Shown here one piece after another: positions 7,121 through 14,026 of a stretch of DNA of 18,055 nucleotides. How positions within the stretch are numbered: the first letter of the stretch is position 1; each line of letters opens with the position of its first letter. The notes beneath the pieces are model-generated. The model did no database searches. It had not been told where the DNA came from and saw only the letters and a program-made list of their open reading frames with translations. The stretch covers positions 1-18,055 of the forward strand of contig JAFCGF010000061.1 in assembly GCA_017608295.1 (NCBI GenBank). Direction: 5' to 3'. The position numbers and the translations under genes are program-made. Origin of the DNA: Candidatus Woesearchaeota archaeon. GTDB lineage: Archaea; Nanoarchaeota; Nanoarchaeia; Woesearchaeales; JAGVZT01.

Positions 7121-9412
7121 ATGAAAACAACACTGAACTTATTTTTATTAGGAATGATGTTTGCATTTCTTAGCGGATGTAAAGAATCACAAGAAAAACC
7201 TGAATTTAAAGGAAAAATTGCCAAAACTTATGAGGAATCAGAAGAGTGGTGGCCAGAAAAGCAACGTCCGCCAAAAGATGCACCAAATGTAATTATATTT
7301 TTATTAGATGATGTAGGTTTTGCACAAATTGGAAGCTTTGGAGGCTTAATAGAAACGCCAAATATCGATAAGCTTGCCGATAATGGTTTAAGATACAATA
7401 ATTTTCACACAACGGCATTATGTTCGCCATCAAGAGCTACTTTAATGGCTGGAAGAAATCCCCATATGATTGGTTTGGGAAGCCATGCATTGACTGCGAT
7501 GGGTTTCCCTGGATACAATGCAATCGTGCCTCCGTCGGCCAAATCTGTGGCCAACTATCTGGAAGAGGAAGGATATGTGAATTATGCATTAGGGAAATGG
7601 GATCATACACCACTGTATGAAGTGTCTCAGGTGGGGCCGTTTGATCGCTGGCCAAGTGATGAAGGATTTGCACATTCTTATACTTTTATGGCAGCAGATG
7701 TCCATCAGTTTATACCGGTTATGTGGGACGATCACCATCCGGAACCTTATAGGAAAACCGAACATTTGGACAAAGACTTAGCGGATCGGGCTATAGATTG
7801 GATTACAGGTCATAAATCTCTTGACAAAGAATTACCTTTTATGATGCTTTGGGCTTCTGGATCGATGCATTCGCCTCATCATGCACCTGATGAATATATA
7901 GCTAAATACAAAGGCAAATTTGATATGGGTTGGGATAAGACTCGTGAACAGATTTTGGCAAACCAAATCAAATTTGGAATAGCTCCTGAAAACACAATTT
8001 TATCAGAACGTATCAAAGAATTGCCAGCCTGGAATTCTTTGAACGATGAAGAAAAGAAAATGTATGCCAAACAGATGGAAGTATTTGCTGCACAAATGGA
8101 TCACGTCGATCATCAGATTGGTCGTATAGTGGAAACATTGGAAAGAATTGGCGAACTTGACAATACATTAATCATTGTGACAGCTGACAATGGAGCCAGC
8201 GGTGAAGGCGGGTTGGCTGGCACATTCAATGAAACATACGTATTGAACGGCATGCAGACGCCATTCGATGCCAACATGCGTAATTACGATAATTGGGGAC
8301 AATGGGATAGCTATCCACATTATCATGCCGGTTGGGCAATGGCTGGAAATACGCCATTTCCTTATTTTAAGCAATCAGAGCACAGAGGCGGACAGCAGGA
8401 TGCACTCGTAATACACTGGCCTGATGGCATCAAAGCCAAAGGAGAAATTCGAAGTCAGTATCATCACATCAGCGACATTGCGCCCACCATTATGGAAGCA
8501 GCAGGTATCGAAAGACCAGATGAATACCACGGCATCAAACAACAGCCTTTTACAGGTGTCTCAATGAATTATTCTTTTGATCATGCTGATGCACCAAATG
8601 CTAAAAAACGTCAGTATTATGAAATGTTTGGTAACCGGGCTATCTGGGAAGATGGCTGGAAGGCTGTAACACTACATGCCAATCGTATGCCATGGGATGT
8701 CAACGTAGTTCAGCCCTTTGAAGATGATGTTTGGGAACTTTATCATGTAGCAGAAGATTTCTCAGAGAGCACCGATCTGGCGGAGCAGTATCCTGAAAAA
8801 CTCGAAGAGTTGAAGAAGATTTTCGAAGAGGAAGCCTGGGCGAATCAGGTATATCCGTTGTATGACGACATGTTGGCAAGATTGAATGCAGTAAATTATG
8901 TTATCTTCGGTGATAAAAAGGTGTTTACCTATTATGCCCCCGGAGCAGTTCGTATCGCAGAAAAGGCTTCCGTTCCTGTGAAGGGGCGATCTCATAAAAT
9001 AGAAACAACTATAGACCTGAAAGGTGACGAAGAAGGTGTGATTGTTTCATGTGGAGGTATGACCGGAGGATATTCAATGTACATTAAAGACGGCAAGTTA
9101 CACTTTGATTATAACTTCTTAGACGGGGTGCATTATCATTTGACATCTCCAAAACTTCCAAAAGGTTTTACGGATTTGAAATTCAACTTTATTCTGGATA
9201 GATCAAAAATTGATGGTACGCTGAAACCCTGGTCGGGTACAGGCGAGTTATATGTGAATGGAGAAAAGGTTGATGAAGAGTATTTTGAATTTATGCATAT
9301 TTCTACTTATTCATTGGCAGAAACCTTTGATGTAGGCATGGATTCCGGCACACAAGTCGATAAAGATTATGAAGGCAGTCCGACAGCTTGCGATAATGTA
9401 TCTGCAAAATAG
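7121..9412 (+). CDS. S1-family sulfatase, large arylsulfatase type, lipoprotein
   Basis: A 763-residue type I sulfatase that would hydrolyse sulfate esters outside the cytoplasm. Residues 1-20 are a lipoprotein signal ending FAFLSGC (Cys20). The catalytic domain shows the metal pair in FLLDDVGF (D63, D64), the signature CSPSR (101-105) whose cysteine must be converted to formylglycine, SMHSPHH (about 249-255), and VTADNG (353-358). From about residue 600 a beta-sandwich-like domain follows, as in the large Pseudomonas-type arylsulfatases. Odd points: the usual GKWH is GKWDH here (158-162), placing Asp where the active-site His is expected, and the C-terminus stops soon after FDVGMDSGTQVDKDYE, where relatives often continue with one more strand. 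AAAGGA lies about 8 bases before the ATG. Substrate cannot be told. No formylglycine-generating enzyme is in the window. Confidence 0.9.
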   Translation: MKTTLNLFLLGMMFAFLSGCKESQEKPEFKGKIAKTYEESEEWWPEKQRPPKDAPNVIIFLLDDVGFAQIGSFGGLIETPNIDKLADNGLRYNNFHTTALCSPSRATLMAGRNPHMIGLGSHALTAMGFPGYNAIVPPSAKSVANYLEEEGYVNYALGKWDHTPLYEVSQVGPFDRWPSDEGFAHSYTFMAADVHQFIPVMWDDHHPEPYRKTEHLDKDLADRAIDWITGHKSLDKELPFMMLWASGSMHSPHHAPDEYIAKYKGKFDMGWDKTREQILANQIKFGIAPENTILSERIKELPAWNSLNDEEKKMYAKQMEVFAAQMDHVDHQIGRIVETLERIGELDNTLIIVTADNGASGEGGLAGTFNETYVLNGMQTPFDANMRNYDNWGQWDSYPHYHAGWAMAGNTPFPYFKQSEHRGGQQDALVIHWPDGIKAKGEIRSQYHHISDIAPTIMEAAGIERPDEYHGIKQQPFTGVSMNYSFDHADAPNAKKRQYYEMFGNRAIWEDGWKAVTLHANRMPWDVNVVQPFEDDVWELYHVAEDFSESTDLAEQYPEKLEELKKIFEEEAWANQVYPLYDDMLARLNAVNYVIFGDKKVFTYYAPGAVRIAEKASVPVKGRSHKIETTIDLKGDEEGVIVSCGGMTGGYSMYIKDGKLHFDYNFLDGVHYHLTSPKLPKGFTDLKFNFILDRSKIDGTLKPWSGTGELYVNGEKVDEEYFEFMHISTYSLAETFDVGMDSGTQVDKDYEGSPTACDNVSAK

Positions 9413-9444
9413 GTGGGACTATAGTAGTATCAAGGGTTGTAGCC

Positions 9445-9474
9445 CCTGCCTGCGCCGAGGATCCGGCAGGCAGG
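9445..9474. repeat. GC-rich palindrome (REP-like or terminator)
   Basis: CCTGCCTGC (9445-9453) pairs perfectly with GCAGGCAGG (9466-9474) around a 12-base loop, conspicuous in an AT-rich spacer. It sits 32 bases after the sulfatase stop and is followed by CGTTTCAATTTTAT, a weak T-rich stretch. It may terminate the sulfatase transcript. CCTGCC/GGCAGG palindromes also occur, to my knowledge, as dispersed extragenic repeats in Bacteroidota, so a REP-like element is equally possible. Confidence 0.6.
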
Positions 9475-9495
9475 CGTTTCAATTTTATCCTAATT

Positions 9496-9563
9496 TGAAA
9501 GTGATATACTCTGATGAAAAAACGGGGCGTATCCCGAAAAACAGTATGAGCAGGAAAATAAAT
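9496..9563 (+). repeat. leader sequence shared with the gasdermin upstream region
   Basis: This is the second copy of the leader at 3781-3853: TGAAAGTG (9496-9503), AAAAAACGGGG (9517-9527), CCCGAAAA (9533-9540), TATGA (9545-9549) and AGGAA (9552-9556). It ends 23 bases before the ATG of the yccF-like gene. Confidence 0.5.
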
Positions 9564-9586
9564 TAATAATTAAAGGATTAAATATT

Positions 9587-10042
9587 ATGAGAACTTTAGG
9601 TAACATTTTATGGCACGTGCCATTTTTAGGATTTTTATCTGCATTAGGAACATTCCTCATAGGCGGATTATTGGTGATCACAATAATTGGTGCACCTATT
9701 GGATTAGGACTAATTCAACTGTCAAAATTCTTATTGACGCCATTTTCAAGTGCTATGATTAGCAAAAAGGATTTAAAAGCAGACCAAAACAAGTTGTGGC
9801 AGACTTTTGGAATTATTGTGAGAATACTATATTTCCCATTTGGATTATTTTTAGCAGTAGTGACAGTATTTCAAATTGCTGCATTGTTTATTTCTATAGT
9901 TGGAATTCCAGTGGCATTAGTTTTAGCAAAATCACTAGGAACATATTTTAACCCTGTTAATAAAATTTGTGTTCCAAAAGCCGTTGCTGACGAGCTTGAT
10001 TCACGTAAAGCTAAAGAACAGGTTGATAAACATTTAGGATGA
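9587..10042 (+). CDS. YccF-domain inner membrane protein
   Basis: A 151-residue membrane protein of the YccF (DUF307) family; its molecular role is not established. It has the family opening RTLGNILW followed by a hydrophobic hairpin (about 12-45, with the glycine-rich GGLLVITIIGAPIGLGLIQL), the central LTPFSSAMISKKDL, a second hydrophobic hairpin (about 74-115, with GIPVALVLAKSL), and a short charged tail. Such proteins are about 120-150 residues with two half-repeats, as here. AAAGGA lies about 10 bases before the ATG. The HAD phosphatase gene begins 6 bases after its stop, so the two are very likely co-transcribed. Its place between two sulfatases may be accidental. Confidence 0.8.
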   Translation: MRTLGNILWHVPFLGFLSALGTFLIGGLLVITIIGAPIGLGLIQLSKFLLTPFSSAMISKKDLKADQNKLWQTFGIIVRILYFPFGLFLAVVTVFQIAALFISIVGIPVALVLAKSLGTYFNPVNKICVPKAVADELDSRKAKEQVDKHLG

Positions 10043-10048
10043 GCGAAA

Positions 10049-11071
10049 ATGATCATGAAAATGAAACGAATACTTAACTGGTCAATTATGATCGTCATAA
10101 TGAGCATGCTTATCGCATGTGACCCAAACGCTGCCAATAAGATAGCAGAAAACACAAATCCGCTTCCATCCTGGAATGAAAGTAAAAACAAAGCAGACAT
10201 CATCAATTTTGTTGAGGCTGCTGTGGATAAAACAAATAAGGATTTTATTCCCATTGAAGACCGGATTGCTGTTTTTGATAACGACGGAACCATCTGGAGT
10301 GAACAACCTTTGTATTTTCAATTGTTTTTTGTCATTGACAGGGTTAAGGAGTTAGCGCCACAACATCCTGAATGGAAAAACACACAACCATTTAAGGGTG
10401 TGCTGGAAAACGATATGAAAGCGGTATCTGCTTCCGGCATGACAGGTCTGATGGAAATGTTAATGGCTACTCATACAGGAATGAGAAACGATGAATTTTT
10501 ATCAATATCAGATAAATGGCTAAAAACAGCTATGCACCCAACAAAGCACAAACTCTACACCGAACTTGTCTTTCAGCCAATGCTTGAGCTGCTCGATTAT
10601 TTGCGGGCAAATGATTTTAAAACATATATCGTTTCCGGTGGAGGAGTGGAATTTATGCGAAATTTCATTCCGGAAATTTACGGAATACCTTCTGAGCAAA
10701 TCATGGGAAGCACCATTAAAACCGAATATGTTTATAACGATGGGAACCCGTATATCAAACGTCTGGCAGAATTGGATTTTAATGACGATAAAGAGGGGAA
10801 ACCGGTCAATATCAATAAGATCATCGGAAAGAAACCCGTATTCTGTGCCGGTAATTCCGATGGTGACCTGGCCATGATGCAATGGACAGCATCAAACACT
10901 TACAAAACTTTGAAGCTTTATGTACACCATACCGACTCCGTGAGAGAATGGGCTTACGACAGAAATTCGCATATCGGCAAATTGGATCAAGGTTTAGATC
11001 AGGCAAATGCTGATGGTTGGAATGTGGTTGATATGAAAAATGACTGGGAAACAATATTTATAAACAACTAA
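10049..11071 (+). CDS. HAD-superfamily phosphatase, lipoprotein
   Basis: A 340-residue HAD hydrolase related to phosphoserine phosphatases, exported and lipid-anchored. The signal ends SMLIAC (Cys24). Motif I is FDNDGT (76-81; Asp77 nucleophile, Asp79 acid/base), motif II is IVSGGG (Ser196), a lysine of motif III lies around 252-262, and motif IV is GNSDGD (268-273). The insert between motifs I and II is a helical cap. Transport through the envelope suggests phosphate removal from an external or periplasmic small molecule; the substrate is unknown. It starts 6 bases after yccF; ATGs at 10049, 10055 and 10061 are all possible, and AGGA at 10036-10039 fits the first. Similar exported HAD proteins are, as I recall, often found beside sulfatases, which supports a joint job, but this is inference. 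Confidence 0.85.
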   Translation: MIMKMKRILNWSIMIVIMSMLIACDPNAANKIAENTNPLPSWNESKNKADIINFVEAAVDKTNKDFIPIEDRIAVFDNDGTIWSEQPLYFQLFFVIDRVKELAPQHPEWKNTQPFKGVLENDMKAVSASGMTGLMEMLMATHTGMRNDEFLSISDKWLKTAMHPTKHKLYTELVFQPMLELLDYLRANDFKTYIVSGGGVEFMRNFIPEIYGIPSEQIMGSTIKTEYVYNDGNPYIKRLAELDFNDDKEGKPVNINKIIGKKPVFCAGNSDGDLAMMQWTASNTYKTLKLYVHHTDSVREWAYDRNSHIGKLDQGLDQANADGWNVVDMKNDWETIFINN

Positions 11072-11140
11072 AAATGAAGATGTTTCAAAAACTGAAAAAC
11101 GATTAGCAATTTAATAAATGTCTAACTAAATATTTTAAGA

Positions 11141-12760
11141 ATGAAAGAAATTCAAATTTTAACAATGATGCTATTAGGAATGTTTTTCTTCTCATTACCT
11201 AATGCAAATGCACAAAAAAAAGGAAAAAACGAAGGAAAGAAACCCAACATCATTATGCTTATTTCGGATGATACAGGCTGGGGTGACCTCGGTATCTATG
11301 GTGGTGGAGAAGGCCGTGGAATGGCAACTCCTAATCTGGATCAAATGGGTAATGAAGGAATGCAATTCTGGAATTTTTACGGTCAGCCGAGCTGTACACC
11401 CGGTAGGGCTGCTATGCAAACAGGAAGGATTCCGAACAGAAGTGGAATGACTACTGTAGCTTTTCAAGGTCAGGGTGGGGGTTTACCTGCTGCTGAATGG
11501 ACATTGGCTTCAGTGCTAAAAGAAGCGGATTACAACACCTATTTTTGCGGTAAGTGGCATCTCGGAGAAGATGATTATGCGATGCCGATAGCACAGGGTT
11601 ATGATAAAATGGAAAATGTAGTTCTTTATCATTTAAATGCTTACACCTATCCGTTAGCATCATGGAATCCTGATATGTCTCCTGAGGTGAGGGCGTATCT
11701 GAAAAAGGTAACAAAGGGCATTCTGGAAGGTGAAGCTGGTAAACCGGTTCGCGATACCGGCCCGGTAACCGATGATAACATTGCTGAATTGGATATGAAT
11801 ATGACTGATGATGCACTTGCTGAATTAGAAAGTCTGTCTAAAAAAGATAATCCGTTTTTCATGAGCATTAACTTCGCTAAAAATCATCAACCTAATTTAC
11901 CTTCAAAACAATTTAAAGGTAAGTCTGCTGCCAAAAGTGATTATGCAGATGCGGTTGTAGAGTTGGATTACAATATCGGAAGAATTATGGATAAAATACG
12001 GGAGCTGGGTATAGAAGAAAACACAATTGTATTTTACACAGTAGATAATGGTGCATGGCAAGACGTTCACCCCGATGCCGGATATACTCCTTTCAGAGGA
12101 ACGAAAGGAAATGACCGTGAAGCTGGAAGTCGCGTACCTGCAATGGCATGGTGGCCTGATCAAATTGAAGCAGGTAGCTCAAGTCATGATATCGTTGGCG
12201 GATTGGATTTAATGGCAACGTTTGCTGCTCTTGCAGGTGTTGAGTTACCCGAAAAAGACAGAGAAGGCGTACCTATGGTTTTTGACAGTTACGACATGTC
12301 TAATATCTTATTTAATAAAGGCGAACCTTTACGTAATGAGTGGTTCTATTTTACAGAACAAGAACTCTCCCCCGGTGCGATAAGAGTAGGAAAATTTAAG
12401 GCAGTTTATAATCTTAGAGGAGACAATGGTGCAATGGCAGGCAGCGATATGCCCGGACAACAATTGGGTTGGAGAGGAGCAGAATCATACGTGGCAACTG
12501 TACCGGCCATTTATGATTTGTGGCAGGATCCACAGGAAAGATATGATGTCTTTATGAATAGTTTTACAGAAAAAACGTGGACGATGATTATTTTTACTCA
12601 AGCGATGCAGGAATTAATGAAGACTTATGTTGAGTATCCGCCGCGTCCTATGCAAAGTGAAATATATACCGGTCCTATGACAATTACACGTTTCAGAACC
12701 ATCGGGAAAGCTAAAAAGCTGATGAAGCAGAAACAAATTGAATTGCCGGAACTTCATTAA
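11141..12760 (+). CDS. secreted S1-family arylsulfatase (CTPGR type)
   Basis: A 539-residue type I sulfatase with a cleavable Sec signal (hydrophobic 6-20, cleavage probably after ANA, residue 24), so periplasmic or secreted rather than lipid-anchored. Catalytic features are LISDDTGWGDLG (D43, D44 metal ligands), SCTPGRAAMQTGR (84-96; Cys85 to be matured to formylglycine), FCGKWHLGED (136-144), NHQPNLP (about 248-254), YTVDNGAWQD (299-308) and FRGTKGNDREAGSRVP. The fourth signature position is Gly instead of the usual Ser or Ala; the flanking text agrees well with a widespread arylsulfatase group that I recall as sharing CTPGR, so activity is likely. The start follows a 69-base spacer after the HAD gene without a strong ribosome binding site. 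Length is normal and the C-terminus looks complete. Confidence 0.9.
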   Translation: MKEIQILTMMLLGMFFFSLPNANAQKKGKNEGKKPNIIMLISDDTGWGDLGIYGGGEGRGMATPNLDQMGNEGMQFWNFYGQPSCTPGRAAMQTGRIPNRSGMTTVAFQGQGGGLPAAEWTLASVLKEADYNTYFCGKWHLGEDDYAMPIAQGYDKMENVVLYHLNAYTYPLASWNPDMSPEVRAYLKKVTKGILEGEAGKPVRDTGPVTDDNIAELDMNMTDDALAELESLSKKDNPFFMSINFAKNHQPNLPSKQFKGKSAAKSDYADAVVELDYNIGRIMDKIRELGIEENTIVFYTVDNGAWQDVHPDAGYTPFRGTKGNDREAGSRVPAMAWWPDQIEAGSSSHDIVGGLDLMATFAALAGVELPEKDREGVPMVFDSYDMSNILFNKGEPLRNEWFYFTEQELSPGAIRVGKFKAVYNLRGDNGAMAGSDMPGQQLGWRGAESYVATVPAIYDLWQDPQERYDVFMNSFTEKTWTMIIFTQAMQELMKTYVEYPPRPMQSEIYTGPMTITRFRTIGKAKKLMKQKQIELPELH

Positions 12761-12830
12761 TTCAGCTTGCTTTATACGCAATTATGCCTGTTGATACATA
12801 TTAAAATTCCCCTTATATGATATCAATTCT

Positions 12831-12838
12831 TATCTTTG
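12831..12838 (+). promoter_or_regulatory. candidate -7 promoter box for the M23 peptidase gene
   Basis: TATCTTTG followed by TA matches the Bacteroidota TAnnTTTG box exactly, 27 bases upstream of the ATG at 12866. No clear TTTG lies about 20 bases before it. It suggests the peptidase is transcribed separately from the sulfatase block. Confidence 0.5.
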
Positions 12839-12865
12839 TACATGAACCATTAACCCCAATACATT

Positions 12866-14005
12866 ATGAAAACCTTAAAAACTATCGCAATTATTTTCAT
12901 TATTCTAGTTATTACAGTTGCCTGCAAAAAAGATAATAACGAAATTAATGGAATACCTCCTGTAAATCCAGGTGTGATTGAAGTGGTTATCAATGATATA
13001 CCCTATCCAACGGAAAGGTTTCTTAGAATCGGATATACCATGAAGATGTGGGAGTATGAAAATGATGGACTTGAATTACTGGAGGTCATTGTGCAGGATG
13101 ATGATACGAAAGTTGAATTGATGAAACTGGATACGAATACAATGCCAATCATCTGGAAAAATCCAATTCCTCCAATGCCATATTTTATCTGGGATGTGAT
13201 AGATCATTACTACATATCAATCCAGTTGCCAATCCTGTTAGGACAAGCTGTTCCTGGTAAAATATCCCATAAATTGGTCTTTAAGCGTCTGCAATACAAT
13301 GATATAGTTTCTGTGGAAGGAGGTGTTTTTTCTCCAAAAGTAAACGAAACACCGATTGCTATATCTTCACCTGTAAGAAGAAACCACTGGCTTTTTAACA
13401 GCCAGTCAACCATGGGTTACCATTTTTTCGTCCTCTTTTTTTGCCAGGGAGATATCTTTTCAGGGGAACGCTACGCCTTCGATAACGGGCGCATGAATGA
13501 CCAGTTCACAAGCGATCTTACCGGTGATCCGGCCTTCAATGAATCATATATTTGCTATGGAGACACGTTGTATGCCGTCGCTGATGGCATCATAGCAGAT
13601 CTTCAGGATGGAAAACCGGAGAACCAGGGGAATCTTCATGATCAACCGATTAATTCAATGGAAGATTATCCGGGAAATTATATTGTGTTGAAAATTAACG
13701 CTGACCATTATGCAGCCTATTGTCATTGTCAGCCCAACTCATTTTTTGTGAACAATGGTGATGTTGTGGTTGAAGGCCAGCCATTAGGTTTATTAGGTAA
13801 CTCTGGAAACTCCGGAATGCCACATCTCCATTTTCAAATTATGGACAGAATTGAGATTTTATTCTCATACGGGCTGCCGTATGTATTGAAGGAGTATAAA
13901 AAGGTCAATGAGTTCGATCCTAACTTCAATCTTCTGAATCCACCCGTGCAGATATACACTAACGCCATGATGGAGATGTTGTCAATAATCGATTTTGACT
14001 ATTAA
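12866..14005 (+). CDS. M23-family metallopeptidase-like lipoprotein
   Basis: A 379-residue lipoprotein (signal 1-20, TVAC, Cys20) with a C-terminal LytM/M23 domain of the kind that cuts peptidoglycan cross-links. The zinc-site pieces are a histidine in GYHFF (186), an aspartate in RYAFDNG (206), the later AYCHCQP (His287) and the unmistakable GNSGNSGMPHLHFQI (311-325, HxH). The first motif is not the textbook HxGxD; it follows a Bacteroidota variant in which H...FAID is interrupted by a strand. Residues about 30-160 are a beta-rich domain of unknown role, perhaps binding. The conserved pieces suggest an active enzyme, but the weak first His leaves room for a non-catalytic protein. The gene converges with uvrA, with only 21 bases between the stops, filled by heptamer repeats. 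Confidence 0.8.
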   Translation: MKTLKTIAIIFIILVITVACKKDNNEINGIPPVNPGVIEVVINDIPYPTERFLRIGYTMKMWEYENDGLELLEVIVQDDDTKVELMKLDTNTMPIIWKNPIPPMPYFIWDVIDHYYISIQLPILLGQAVPGKISHKLVFKRLQYNDIVSVEGGVFSPKVNETPIAISSPVRRNHWLFNSQSTMGYHFFVLFFCQGDIFSGERYAFDNGRMNDQFTSDLTGDPAFNESYICYGDTLYAVADGIIADLQDGKPENQGNLHDQPINSMEDYPGNYIVLKINADHYAAYCHCQPNSFFVNNGDVVVEGQPLGLLGNSGNSGMPHLHFQIMDRIEILFSYGLPYVLKEYKKVNEFDPNFNLLNPPVQIYTNAMMEMLSIIDFDY

Positions 14006-14025
14006 CGAGCAACGAGTATCCAGCA
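14005..14025. repeat. heptamer repeat between convergent genes
   Basis: Three 7-base units, ACGAGCA, ACGAGTA, TCCAGCA, then TCTAG. They start on the last base of the TAA stop of the M23 gene and run into the TAG stop of uvrA (complement of 14027-14029). No terminator hairpin is present in this minimal gap. Confidence 0.6.
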
Positions 14026-14026
14026 T

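Noticed and set aside
9369..9566. 65-residue reading frame across the end of sulfatase 1
   Set aside because: It overlaps the sulfatase C-terminus and runs through the GC-rich palindrome, with no protein-like pattern. Its only use is as a hint for a possible frameshift near 9410.
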